This document shows, piece after piece, positions 7,820 through 16,266 of a stretch of DNA of 26,151 nt. This DNA comes from Porticoccaceae bacterium. GTDB taxonomy: Bacteria > Pseudomonadota > Gammaproteobacteria > Pseudomonadales > Porticoccaceae. Where the stretch lies: positions 1 to 26,151 of the forward strand of contig JALNZZ010000012.1 of the NCBI GenBank assembly GCA_023229065.1. Reading direction: 5' to 3'. Every line of letters starts with the position of its first letter. Positions within the stretch are counted from its first letter, which is position 1. Below the pieces are notes generated by a model that saw only the letters and a list, made by a program, of their open reading frames with translations, ran no database searches and had not been told where the DNA came from. A program made the position numbers and the translations under genes.

Positions 7820-8605
7820 ATGACTGTACGACTCAAAACTCCCGACGAGCTCGAAAAAATGCGCGTAGCGGGCCGTCTCGCTGCTGAAGTGCTCGATATG
7901 ATCGCCGAGCATGTAGTGCCGGGGGTGACCACCGCCGAGCTGGATACGCTTTGCCACAATCACATTGTGAACGTCCAGAAAGCCATCCCCGCCCCGCTCA
8001 ACTACAAGGGTTTCCCCAAGTCTATCTGCACCTCGGTGAACCATGTGGTCTGTCACGGGATCCCCTCGGAAAAGAAAGTGCTCAAGTCCGGTGACATCAT
8101 CAATATCGACATCACGGTGATCAAAGACGGCTGGTACGGCGACACCAGCAAAATGTTTTGTGTCGGCACGGTACCCGATCACGCCCAGCGCCTGATCCGC
8201 ATCACCCAGGAGTGCCTCTATATCGGCATGGAAATGGTCAAACCCGGCACCCGCCTCGGCGACATCGGCCACGCCATTCAGCAATATGCCGAGTCCAACT
8301 ACTATTCAGTGGTGCGCGACTACTGCGGCCACGGCATCGGCGACGAGTTCCACGAGGAGCCCCAGGTGCTGCACTTCGGCCGCCCCGGCACCGGGCTGGA
8401 GCTGAAAGAAGGCATGACCTTTACCATCGAACCCATGATCAACGCCGGCAAGCACCAGACCAAGCTCAAGAGTGACGGCTGGACCGTGGAAACTCGCGAT
8501 GGCCGCCTCTCTGCGCAGTGGGAGCACACCCTGGCGGTGACCGCTACCGGCGTCGAAGTGCTGACCGCCCGCGCCGAGGAGACCTTTCCCTGGATGGCCA
8601 AGTGA
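7820..8605 (+). CDS. map: Methionine aminopeptidase, type I
   Basis: This cytosolic enzyme removes the initiator methionine from nascent proteins. All metal ligands and the catalytic histidine occur at the same positions as in the E. coli enzyme: His79 (VCHGIPS), Asp97 (NIDIT), Asp108 (GDTSK), His171 (GHGIG), Glu204 (TIEPM) and Glu235 (QWEHT). Length is 261 residues. AGGA lies 8 bases before the ATG. A second ATG 5 bases upstream is out of frame. Its stop overlaps the glnD start (GTGA), so the two genes are probably coupled. It is transcribed divergently from rpsB, the order also seen in Pseudomonas. Confidence 0.98.
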   Translation: MTVRLKTPDELEKMRVAGRLAAEVLDMIAEHVVPGVTTAELDTLCHNHIVNVQKAIPAPLNYKGFPKSICTSVNHVVCHGIPSEKKVLKSGDIINIDITVIKDGWYGDTSKMFCVGTVPDHAQRLIRITQECLYIGMEMVKPGTRLGDIGHAIQQYAESNYYSVVRDYCGHGIGDEFHEEPQVLHFGRPGTGLELKEGMTFTIEPMINAGKHQTKLKSDGWTVETRDGRLSAQWEHTLAVTATGVEVLTARAEETFPWMAK

Positions 8606-11313
8606 CAGCGGAGCACCTGCGTCAACCCCTGCTGTTCTTCGATGAGCAGCGCTTTATCAGGCGCCTTGCCGAGGGCGGTGCTCTCACTGTATTCAAGGAC
8701 GCCATTGCCGCTGCCAGCGGCCATCTCAACAACCGCTTTCTCGAAGGCGAACAAGTCTCCACCCTGGTGTTCGAGCGGGCCACTTTTATGGACTGCATCC
8801 TGCTCCACGCCTGGCACCGCTTCCGCTGGGGCGACGATATCGCCCTGCTGGCAGTGGGCGGTTACGGGCGCGGCGAACTGCACCCCCACTCCGACATCGA
8901 TATCCTGATCCTTCTGGGGCACGACGAGCCCCACCCCTATCAGAGCAACATCGAGCGCTTCCTGACCTTTCTGTGGGACATCCAGTTGGTTGTCGGCCAG
9001 AGCGTGCGCTCTATCCGCCAGTGCGTAGAGGAAGCCGAAGCAGATATCACCGTCGCCACCAATCTGATGGAGTGCCGCACCCTGGTGGGGAACCCGGCGC
9101 TGCGCCTGGATATGCTGCAGCGCACCGGGCCGGACAACATCTGGCCATCCGATGCGTTCTTTCGTGCCAAGCGGGCCGAGCAAATCGGCCGCCACCGCAA
9201 GTACGGCTACACCGAGTACAACCTGGAACCCAACGTAAAAGAGGGCCCCGGCGGGCTGCGCGATATCCAGACGATCAAGTGGGTGGCCTGTCGCCACTTT
9301 CAGGTCAATGCGCTGTCCGAGCTGATGGGCCAGGGCTTTATCAACGAGGAAGAACTCGACCTGCTGCGCAGCGGCGAGGAGTTTCTGTGGAAGGTGCGCT
9401 ACGGCCTGCACCTGCTGGCCGGGCGCTCCGAAGAGCGACTGCTGTTCGATAATCAGCGCAAGCTGGCCAGCCAGTTCGGCTACCGGGATTCTGAGCAACG
9501 GCTCGGGGTAGAGCAGTTTATGCACCGCTACTACCGGGTGGTGCTGTCCATGCGCGAGCTCAACGATGTGCTGCTCCAATACCTCGACGAGAACATTCTG
9601 CGCAAGGATCAGGCCCGCCAGGTGCGGCCCATCAATGAGCACTTTCAAGTGCGCGACGACTATATCGAAACCGTCGACGACAAGGTGTTTGAGCGCGACC
9701 CTTCCGCTCTGCTGGAGCTGTTTGTGCTGCTGGCCGAAGACCCGTCTATTCTCGGCATCCGCGCTGCCACGATCCGCCAGCTGCAGCTGCACCGCTACCT
9801 GATCGACGACGCCTTCCGCGCCGACCCGCGCAACCAGGAACTGTTCATGCGCCTGTTCAGCTGCTCCGGCAAGCTGACCCTGCAGCTGCAACGCATGACC
9901 CGCTACGGCATCCTGGGCCGCTATCTCCCCGAGTTCGGCCGCATTACCGGCCAGCCGCAGCACGACCTGTTCCATCTCTATCCGGTGGACGTTCACACCC
10001 TGCAGGTGATCCGCAACATGCGCCGTCTCGACCGCCCGGAGGAGACCCAGCAGCTGCCAGTGGCAGGTCATATCTACAAGAACCTGCAGAAACCCGAGCT
10101 GCTGTTCATCGCCGGGTTGTTCCACGATATCGGCAAGGGGCGCGGCGGCGACCACTCCATGCTCGGCGCAGTGGATGTGGTGGCATTTGCTGAACGCCAC
10201 GGCCTGCCCAGCCAGGAAGTGCGGCTGCTCAAGTGGCTGGTGGAGAAGCACCTGCTGATGTCGTCAGTATCTCAGCGCGAGGACATTTCCGACCCCGATG
10301 TAATCCAGCATTTCGCCACCCTTGTCGGTGACCAGATTCGTCTCGATTACCTGTTTTTGCTCACTATCTGCGATATTCGCGGTACCAATCCTACCCTCTG
10401 GAACAGCTGGCGCGCCTCGCTGCTGGAGACCCTTTACCAGAGGACCAGGCGCGCTCTGCAGCGGGGTCTGGAAAACCCAGCCAGTCGCAGCGAGTGGGTG
10501 GCGGGGACACGTAGCGAAGCGCTCGCCATTCTCGCCACTGAGGGAATCGACGCGGCCACGACACAAGCCATTTGGGGCGATGTGGATGAAGACTTTTTCC
10601 TCCGCGAGCGGGCCGCCGTCATCGCCAGCTGGGTGCGCGCCATCCACGACAGCCGCAACCCGGAAGAGCCGGTCATCCTCGTCGAGGAGGCAGGTCTGGA
10701 GCAGGCTATTGCCACCCGCATCTTTATTCACACCACCGGCCTGCAACACGTCTTCCCCATCACCGCAGCCACGCTCGATCAGCTGTCCCTCAACATTCAG
10801 GACGCCCGCTTGCACACGGCCAGTAATGGCCATACTTTTGACGTTTTCTATGTGCTCGGCGACGATGGCCGACCCTTGGGCGACGACAGCGACCGCGTGG
10901 CAGAAGTGTTTTATGTGCTGTCCAAGGCGCTCCGGGCACCCACCAGCGACACCGTTGTCGTGCGCCGCCGCACGCCGTTACGGCTCAAGCACTTTAATCT
11001 CAAGACCCGCACCTTTCTTCACAACGACACATCAGGCAACTTTACCGCACTGGAGGTGATTACCCCCGACCGGCCGGGGCTGCTGGCTCATCTCGGCCGT
11101 ATTTTCATGCGCTTTGGGCTGCGCCTGCACAGCGCCAGGATCGCCACTCTGGGAGAGCGGGTAGAGGACGTGTTCTACCTCACCGACCAGCACTACCAAC
11201 CGCTGTCAGACCCCGATTTTTGCCAGCAGCTGCAAACGGCCATCTGCAGTGAGCTCGACGCCCGCAATGCCCAGGATGCCGCTGGTGCTACCCCTCGGCA
11301 CCAGCCGACCTAG
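8602..11313 (+). CDS. glnD: Bifunctional PII uridylyltransferase/uridylyl-removing enzyme
   Basis: GlnD senses glutamine and adds or removes UMP on PII proteins (GlnB/GlnK), setting nitrogen assimilation through NtrB/NtrC and glutamine synthetase. From the GTG at 8602 it has 903 residues, close to the 890-900 of relatives. The nucleotidyltransferase motif GGYGRGELHPHSDID is at residues 86-100. The HD hydrolase motif FHDIGKGRGGDHS is near 507. Two ACT domains end the protein: the first around 715 (HVFPITAATLDQL), the second around 815 (VITPDRPGLLAHLGRIF). The frame is open back to 8518 inside map, but homology begins at VTAEHLRQ. The GTG overlapping the map TGA fits coupled translation. Confidence 0.96.
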   Translation: MTAEHLRQPLLFFDEQRFIRRLAEGGALTVFKDAIAAASGHLNNRFLEGEQVSTLVFERATFMDCILLHAWHRFRWGDDIALLAVGGYGRGELHPHSDIDILILLGHDEPHPYQSNIERFLTFLWDIQLVVGQSVRSIRQCVEEAEADITVATNLMECRTLVGNPALRLDMLQRTGPDNIWPSDAFFRAKRAEQIGRHRKYGYTEYNLEPNVKEGPGGLRDIQTIKWVACRHFQVNALSELMGQGFINEEELDLLRSGEEFLWKVRYGLHLLAGRSEERLLFDNQRKLASQFGYRDSEQRLGVEQFMHRYYRVVLSMRELNDVLLQYLDENILRKDQARQVRPINEHFQVRDDYIETVDDKVFERDPSALLELFVLLAEDPSILGIRAATIRQLQLHRYLIDDAFRADPRNQELFMRLFSCSGKLTLQLQRMTRYGILGRYLPEFGRITGQPQHDLFHLYPVDVHTLQVIRNMRRLDRPEETQQLPVAGHIYKNLQKPELLFIAGLFHDIGKGRGGDHSMLGAVDVVAFAERHGLPSQEVRLLKWLVEKHLLMSSVSQREDISDPDVIQHFATLVGDQIRLDYLFLLTICDIRGTNPTLWNSWRASLLETLYQRTRRALQRGLENPASRSEWVAGTRSEALAILATEGIDAATTQAIWGDVDEDFFLRERAAVIASWVRAIHDSRNPEEPVILVEEAGLEQAIATRIFIHTTGLQHVFPITAATLDQLSLNIQDARLHTASNGHTFDVFYVLGDDGRPLGDDSDRVAEVFYVLSKALRAPTSDTVVVRRRTPLRLKHFNLKTRTFLHNDTSGNFTALEVITPDRPGLLAHLGRIFMRFGLRLHSARIATLGERVEDVFYLTDQHYQPLSDPDFCQQLQTAICSELDARNAQDAAGATPRHQPT

Positions 11314-11365
11314 CAGCGGTAAACAGACAGGACCACATAGATTAATCAGTGAACGACGCTCCCGA

Positions 11366-12562
11366 ATGAACCATCTCCTCGACAAGCTGCAGCCCTACCC
11401 CTTCGAGCGCATCCGTGCCCTGCTGGCGGACCTGGCTCCCCCTGCCGCCACGCCTGCCATCAGCTTTGCTATTGGCGAGCCTCGCCATCCGGCCCCTGCC
11501 TTCGTGCTCGACACCCTGGCCAGGGAACTGGGCGGCATGTCGGGCTACCCCTTGACCAAGGGCAGCGACGCCTTGCGCGGGGCTGTGTGTGACTGGTTGG
11601 CACGGCGCTTTTCGGTGCCTCGCCAATGGCTCGACGCCAGTCGACATGTGCTGCCGGTGAATGGCACCCGCGAGGCACTGTTCGCTATTGCCCAGGCCAT
11701 CGTCGCTGGTGGTGCCGATGCCCTGGTGGCCTACCCCAACCCCTTTTATCAAATTTACGAGGGCGCCACCCTGCTGGCGGGCGCTGAGCCCTACCTGCTC
11801 GATTGCACCGCCGACAACGGCTTTGCTCCCGACTTTGACCAGGTAGCTGCCGAGACCTGGCAGCGGTGTCAGTTGCTCTACCTCTGCACCCCCGGCAACC
11901 CCACAGGGGCCGTGCTGAGCATGGAGACACTGAAGAAACTTATCGCGCTGGCGGATGAGCACGACTTCATCATCGCCAGCGACGAGTGCTATTCAGAGAT
12001 TTACCCCTGCGAAGACAATCCGCCCCCCGGACTGCTGCAGGCCTGCGCCGAGTCAGGCCGCGCCGATTTTGCCCGCTGTCTGGTGTTCCACAGCCTGTCC
12101 AAGCGCTCCAACCTGCCGGGCCTGCGCTCTGGCTTTGTCGCTGGCGACGCTGCCGTGCTGGAAAAATTCCTGCTCTACCGCACCTACCACGGCTGCGCCA
12201 TGTCGCCGCCCGTTCAACAAGCCAGTATCGCCGCCTGGCAGGATGAAACCCACGTGTGCGACAACCGCGCCCAATACCGCCGCAAGTTCGCCGCTGTCAC
12301 TGAGATCCTCGCTCCGGTACTGGATCTGCCAACCCCGGATGCCGGCTTTTATTTATGGGCTGGCACCCCGATAAGCGACACCGACTTCACCCGCGCGCTA
12401 TATCGCGACGCCCATATCCAGGTGGTACCAGGCTCTTTTCTGGGCCGCGACACGGCGACGGGCAATCCCGGCGCCAACCGGGTGCGCCTGGCGCTGGTGG
12501 CCGCAGAAGAGGAGTGTATCGCCGGGGCCTGGCGCATCCGCCAGGTGGTTGAGAACCTTTGA
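11366..12562 (+). CDS. dapC: N-succinyldiaminopimelate aminotransferase DapC
   Basis: This fold-type I PLP aminotransferase makes N-succinyl-LL-2,6-diaminopimelate in the lysine and peptidoglycan precursor pathway. The 398-residue protein begins LLDKLQPYPFERIRALLA, typical of proteobacterial DapC, then has IGEPRHPAP, the TPGNPTGAVL motif, SDECYSEIY, and the PLP-lysine segment SLSKRSNLPGLRSGF. The C-terminal NRVRLALVA carries the carboxylate-binding Arg. The open frame extends upstream into glnD, but homology starts at the ATG at 11366. No clear Shine-Dalgarno sequence is visible, so read-through from glnD 52 bp upstream may matter. The glnD-dapC adjacency is the Pseudomonas arrangement. ArgD/AlaT relatives are the alternative, but the SKRSNxPG motif and context favour DapC. 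Confidence 0.9.
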   Translation: MNHLLDKLQPYPFERIRALLADLAPPAATPAISFAIGEPRHPAPAFVLDTLARELGGMSGYPLTKGSDALRGAVCDWLARRFSVPRQWLDASRHVLPVNGTREALFAIAQAIVAGGADALVAYPNPFYQIYEGATLLAGAEPYLLDCTADNGFAPDFDQVAAETWQRCQLLYLCTPGNPTGAVLSMETLKKLIALADEHDFIIASDECYSEIYPCEDNPPPGLLQACAESGRADFARCLVFHSLSKRSNLPGLRSGFVAGDAAVLEKFLLYRTYHGCAMSPPVQQASIAAWQDETHVCDNRAQYRRKFAAVTEILAPVLDLPTPDAGFYLWAGTPISDTDFTRALYRDAHIQVVPGSFLGRDTATGNPGANRVRLALVAAEEECIAGAWRIRQVVENL

Positions 12563-12573
12563 CATAACCCAAA

Positions 12574-12648
12574 CCAGGTGGCATGGGGCAACCTGGGTAA
12601 CATAGGGCAGCCTGGATGACATGACCCAGCCTGGGTGAGCTGGGATAG
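12574..12648. repeat. Degenerate 19-bp tandem repeat between dapC and nth
   Basis: Four head-to-tail units are visible: 12574-12591 (18 bp), 12592-12610, 12611-12629 and 12630-12648. Each begins CC(T)GG and carries a TGACAT/TAACAT-like middle and a GGGCAG/CCCAG-like end. At 12624-12636 the junction ACCCAG-C-CTGGGT is a palindrome. The 19-bp unit is not a multiple of three and the array has no long open frame with start support, so it is non-coding. Function is unknown. Confidence 0.8.
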
Positions 12649-12718
12649 CGGGAATGGCACCTGCACAAAATCCACCACACATTTACTGATTAAATTTGCA
12701 AACAGGAGAGAACGGACA

Positions 12719-13372
12719 ATGCTGAAAAAGGAACGTGTCGAATTCATTCGGCGACGGCTCGCAGAACTGTATCCCACCCCCCCCATCCCTCTCCACCACA
12801 AAGACCCCTACACCCTGCTCGTGGCAGTACTGCTGTCAGCTCAGTGTACCGACGAGCGAGTCAACAAAGTGACTCCCGAGCTGTTTGCTCTGGCGGACAA
12901 CCCTTTCGACATGGCCAAAGTCCCGGTCGAGGAAATCCACCGCATTATCAAACCCTGCGGCCTGGCACCGCAAAAGTCCCGCGCCATCGCCGAGCTCTCC
13001 AACATTCTCGTCCACCGCTACGACGGCGAGGTGCCAGCCGATATCGATGCGCTGGAAACCTTGCCCGGCGTCGGCCACAAAACTGCCAGTGTCGTTATGT
13101 CACAAGCCTTTGGGGTACCCACATTTCCGGTGGACACCCACATCCACCGCCTCGCTCAGCGCTGGGGGCTGACCGATGGGCGCAGCGTGACACAAACGGA
13201 AAGAGATCTGAAAAGGCTGTTTCCCAAGGAGAGCTGGAACGACCTGCACCTGCAGATCATTTACTACGGCCGGGAGTTCTGCTCGGCGCGGGGCTGCGAT
13301 GGCACCCGCTGCGAGATCTGCCGCACCTGCTATCCCAATCGCAAGAAACCCAAAGTGACGCGCAAGGCGTAA
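12719..13372 (+). CDS. nth: Endonuclease III, DNA glycosylase/AP lyase
   Basis: Endonuclease III removes oxidised pyrimidines and nicks abasic sites in base excision repair. The 217-residue protein has the helix-hairpin-helix LPGVGHKTASVV with catalytic Lys121, and FPVDTHIHR with catalytic Asp139. It starts at an ATG 8 bases after AGGAGAG; upstream in-frame codons fall in the repeat array and are not homologous. The C-terminal iron-sulfur loop is unusual. Cysteines are at 188, 193, 198, 201 and 204 (C-x4-C-x4-C-x2-C-x2-C) instead of C-x6-C-x2-C-x5-C. Positions 188, 198 and 204 match the usual ligands, but the usual second ligand position is Gly195. The gene stands apart from dapC by 156 bp. 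Confidence 0.95.
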   Translation: MLKKERVEFIRRRLAELYPTPPIPLHHKDPYTLLVAVLLSAQCTDERVNKVTPELFALADNPFDMAKVPVEEIHRIIKPCGLAPQKSRAIAELSNILVHRYDGEVPADIDALETLPGVGHKTASVVMSQAFGVPTFPVDTHIHRLAQRWGLTDGRSVTQTERDLKRLFPKESWNDLHLQIIYYGREFCSARGCDGTRCEICRTCYPNRKKPKVTRKA

Positions 13373-13387
13373 CAGTAGCGGAAGGTG

Positions 13388-13422
13388 TTCGGTGTTCAGT
13401 AAACCGCAAGCTGAACACCGAA
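13388..13422. terminator. Inverted repeat between convergent nth and permease gene
   Basis: The 12-bp arms TTCGGTGTTCAG (13388-13399) and CTGAACACCGAA (13411-13422) pair perfectly around an 11-base loop, 16 bases after the nth stop and just beyond the end of the opposing gene. No long T-run follows on either strand (only CTCCTTTT on plus). A bidirectional terminator is likely from position, not proven. Confidence 0.6.
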
Positions 13423-13433
13423 AACGTCTCCTT

Positions 13434-14309
13434 TTAGCCCAAATTCCGCCGCCGCAACCGAAACCACGGCGCCGTCAGTAAAATCAGGTTGGCGCCAATG
13501 ATTAGCGCCATCCCCACCAGGGTGGTCGGGGTGATGCGCTCGTCGAGGAATATCCAGCCCACTGTCACCGCCATCGGCGAGTGCAGATAGTAGATACTGC
13601 CAGTCATGATACCGGGCAGTTCAGAGCTGACTTTGACCCACAGCGAGTGCGCAATCAGGGTGCCTACAGCCCCCAGCGCCAGCAAGGCCCACCAGTCCGC
13701 TGCAGTCAGGTTCCAGTCGGTGCGCGGCCACAGGGTAAGAAAACACAGGCCGCCAAAGGCGAACTGCCCCCAGCTGCGAGTTGTGGTGGGCAAATGAATG
13801 ATGTGGCGGTGTATCAGCGGCAACACACTGTATAGAAAGGCGCTGAGCACCCCCACCAAAAAGCCGATTACGACGCTACCACTGCCATCCGTTTGCGGTA
13901 CCACCAGATAGCAGCCGACCACACACACAGCGATCAGCAGCATTTCGTAGGGGCGCACCGGCTGACGGTGCACCAGATTGTTGAGCAACAATAAATGAAT
14001 GCCGAAAGTAGAGCTGGCGATGGCCCCTATCCCGGCACCCGCCGTCTTGATGGCATAGGCAAAGGTCCACCAGTGCAGGGCGAAAAAGAAACCTGCCAGC
14101 GCCAGCCACAGCCAGTCTTTGCGAGTAACGCTCCGAAAAGTGTGCTTGAACGCCACCAGGGGGGTCAGCACCACCAGAGCGACCGCCAGCCTGACCAGCG
14201 ACATCGTTTCGATGGAGGCGCTGGTGAACTTGATCAGCGCCGGCACCGTGGCCATCAGTACAACGGTGAACAGGGCGAGAAGAATCAGGTGGAGAGAAGA
14301 GTGACCCAT
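13434..14309 (-). CDS. EamA/DMT-superfamily inner-membrane transporter
   Basis: This hydrophobic protein of 291 residues has about ten predicted membrane segments in two EamA-like halves. Typical features are GAGIGAIASSTFGIHLLLLN at the end of the first half and the closing SPMAVTVGWIFLDERITPTTLVGMALIIGANLIL in the second. DMT carriers export metabolites such as amino acids or nucleotide-related compounds, but the substrate cannot be read from sequence. The frame is open to 14453. I start at the ATG at 14309, just before the first membrane helix. An ATG at 14366 is the alternative, and neither has a clear ribosome-binding site. It lies downstream of pgeF on the same strand and is convergent with nth. 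Confidence 0.85.
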   Translation of the reverse strand: MGHSSLHLILLALFTVVLMATVPALIKFTSASIETMSLVRLAVALVVLTPLVAFKHTFRSVTRKDWLWLALAGFFFALHWWTFAYAIKTAGAGIGAIASSTFGIHLLLLNNLVHRQPVRPYEMLLIAVCVVGCYLVVPQTDGSGSVVIGFLVGVLSAFLYSVLPLIHRHIIHLPTTTRSWGQFAFGGLCFLTLWPRTDWNLTAADWWALLALGAVGTLIAHSLWVKVSSELPGIMTGSIYYLHSPMAVTVGWIFLDERITPTTLVGMALIIGANLILLTAPWFRLRRRNLG

Positions 14310-14380
14310 GGCGGCGACAGCTGAAAACGAGGGCGCCAAGTCTACACTCCCTTCTGTCGGACCCATAGTGGTAACTGACG

Positions 14381-15169
14381 TCAGACTCGCGCCAGCCAGA
14401 TCAGCGCCGCCATTCTCCCCGTCTCCCCGTCGCGGCGATAGGAGTACCAGCACTCACGGTCGGATACCGTGCATAGACCACCGCCGTGAACATCACTGAC
14501 ACCAAGGCTGCTCAACTCAGCTCTAGCCAGGGCATAGATGTCCGCCATCAGCTTGCCACTTTTTTTCGCTACCGGCGCGAAGCAGGCAGGGATCAGGTGT
14601 CGATGGCTCATGCCGATGGCGTTCGACAGCATGGCCTCACGCACTTCCTCGCCCACTTCGAAGCACTGGGGGCCAATGGCCGGCCCCAGCCAGGCAATGA
14701 CATCCTCTCCTGCCACACCCATGGCCTTGACTGTCTGTCGCACGACCCCGGCTGCCAGCCCGCGCCAGCCAGCGTGAGCGGCGGCTACCACAGTGCCAGC
14801 GCGATCGCACAGCAGTACTGGCAGACAATCGGCCGTCAGCACCGCACACACCTGTTCCCGCTCGCGGGTCACGGCTGCATCGGCCACTCTCTCTAGCGGC
14901 GCCCTGTCCTCCAGTACCAGCACCTGGGTGCCGTGCACCTGTTCCAGCCATACCGGTTGCCGGGTGAGTCCCAGAGCCTCCCCCACCAGGCGGCGGTTGT
15001 CAGCCACTGCTACGGGCTGGTCGCCGACATGGGAGCCGAGATTCAGGCTGCTCCAGGGTGGTGCACTGACACCGCCACGGCGCGTGCTGACCGCCGCCCG
15101 TACACCACCCGGTGCCGGCCAGTCGGGTATCAGGAACTCAGGCCCCACGGCAGTCCGCTTCACACCCAT
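14381..15169 (-). CDS. pgeF: YfiH/PgeF family multicopper-oxidase-fold purine nucleosidase-type protein
   Basis: This is a 262-residue laccase-domain (DUF152) protein. Family members correct D-amino acid errors in peptidoglycan precursors (PgeF) and show purine nucleoside phosphorylase/adenosine deaminase activity in some relatives. The conserved metal-site residues are visible: His79 in EQVHGTQ, Cys115 in LTADCLPVLL and His132 in AAHAGWRG. The WLGPAIGPQCFEVGEEV block and the C-terminal CTVSDRECWYSYRRDG..GRMAALIWL follow. Its ATG lies 10 bases inside the end of rluD, the conserved rluD-yfiH pairing, so the two are co-transcribed. Confidence 0.93.
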   Translation of the reverse strand: MGVKRTAVGPEFLIPDWPAPGGVRAAVSTRRGGVSAPPWSSLNLGSHVGDQPVAVADNRRLVGEALGLTRQPVWLEQVHGTQVLVLEDRAPLERVADAAVTREREQVCAVLTADCLPVLLCDRAGTVVAAAHAGWRGLAAGVVRQTVKAMGVAGEDVIAWLGPAIGPQCFEVGEEVREAMLSNAIGMSHRHLIPACFAPVAKKSGKLMADIYALARAELSSLGVSDVHGGGLCTVSDRECWYSYRRDGETGRMAALIWLARV

Positions 15170-16146
15170 TTTGTCCCCTCGCCTTGCAGGGCCAAATATT
15201 CTGCCGTCAATACCGCCAGCAGCCCTGCCATATCGACCGGCAGCGGCGACTCCCAGTGCAATCGCTCGCCACTGCCGGGGTGAGTGAGGCTGAGCGCTGC
15301 GGCGTGCAGTGCCTGCCGGGGAAAGCCCCGCAGGGCGGCGATCAGGGTCGAGCTTGCCTCGCGGGGCAGTTTTGGCCGTCCGCCATAGACCGGGTCGCCC
15401 ACCAAGGGATAGCCCAAGTGGGCCATGTGCACACGGATCTGGTGGGTGCGACCTGTTTCCAGGCTGACACGCACATGGGTGTGGGCCGCAAAGCGACGCA
15501 GCACCCGATAGTGACTGATGGCCTCTTTGCCGCCGCCCCGCACCACCGCCATGCGGGTGCGCTGGGTTGGATGACGACCAATGGCGGCGTCGACCGTGCC
15601 ACCGCCGACCAGCACCCCCTGCACCAGCGCTTCGTAGTCCCGGCTGACGGAGCGCGCTTGCAGTTGTGCCACCAGAGCATTCTGGGCCCGCGGTGTGCGG
15701 GCGACCACCATCAGCCCCGACGTGTCCTTATCCAAGCGGTGGACGATACCAGCCCGGGGCAGCAGCGCCTGGTCGGGGTAGCGATGCAACAGCGCATTGA
15801 GCAAGGTGCCCCGCGGATTGCCGGCACCCGGGTGCACCACCAGGCCGGCGGGCTTGTCGAGCACCAGGATATCGTCATCTTCGTGCAGCACCGCAAAGTC
15901 GATGGCCTCGGCGACCCACTCCCCCTGCTCCTCAAGTTCGGCCACCAGGTTCAGGCGTTCTCCGCCCACCAGCCGATCTCTTACCTTGCAGGGTTGACCA
16001 TCGCGGGTTATAGCCCCATCCTTGATCCACTGCTGCAGCCGGGTGCGCGAAAAGTCGGGGAACAGCACCGCCGCCACCTGGTCGAGCCGCTGACCGGCAC
16101 AATCGGCTGGTACAGTGGCCTCAAGGCGAATACAAGTCTCTGTCAT
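15160..16146 (-). CDS. rluD: 23S rRNA pseudouridine(1911/1915/1917) synthase RluD
   Basis: RluD isomerises three uridines in helix 69 of 23S rRNA, near the intersubunit bridge. The 328-residue protein has an N-terminal S4 RNA-binding domain (about 18-70, GQRLDQVAAVLFPDFSRTRLQQWI) and the RluA-type catalytic domain. Catalytic Asp139 lies in AGIVHRLDKDTSGL, the same number as in E. coli. ETGRTHQIRVHMAHLGYPLVGD is the other hallmark. No clear Shine-Dalgarno sequence precedes the ATG. It is divergent from bamD, an arrangement conserved with E. coli (rluD/yfiO), and overlaps pgeF downstream. RluC or RluA are less likely given the context and length. Confidence 0.94.
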   Translation of the reverse strand: MTETCIRLEATVPADCAGQRLDQVAAVLFPDFSRTRLQQWIKDGAITRDGQPCKVRDRLVGGERLNLVAELEEQGEWVAEAIDFAVLHEDDDILVLDKPAGLVVHPGAGNPRGTLLNALLHRYPDQALLPRAGIVHRLDKDTSGLMVVARTPRAQNALVAQLQARSVSRDYEALVQGVLVGGGTVDAAIGRHPTQRTRMAVVRGGGKEAISHYRVLRRFAAHTHVRVSLETGRTHQIRVHMAHLGYPLVGDPVYGGRPKLPREASSTLIAALRGFPRQALHAAALSLTHPGSGERLHWESPLPVDMAGLLAVLTAEYLALQGEGTKWV

Positions 16147-16266
16147 TGTTTAGGTTGCCTGGTAGCTGTGGTTAAATAACGGGCCGGGGCGGCGAGCACC
16201 CGGTTGAGCATTTTTGCAGGGCATCTGTCCCGGCACAACTCGAATTCAAGAGAACCTGACGATATT

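Noticed and set aside
8320..10251. Open frame of 643 codons on the minus strand, antisense to map and glnD
   Set aside because: It lies opposite well-supported genes with clear motifs, has low-complexity His/Gln/Leu/Ala-rich composition, and is explained by GC-biased third positions of the sense genes.
12398..12682. Minus-strand frames reading through the 19-bp repeat array
   Set aside because: The repeat unit is not a multiple of three, the frames run antisense into dapC, and no ribosome-binding site or family is seen.
16147..16266. Promoters in the rluD-bamD divergent gap
   Set aside because: TTGTTT and TTAAAT-like hexamers occur, but not at acceptable spacing; no promoter could be supported.
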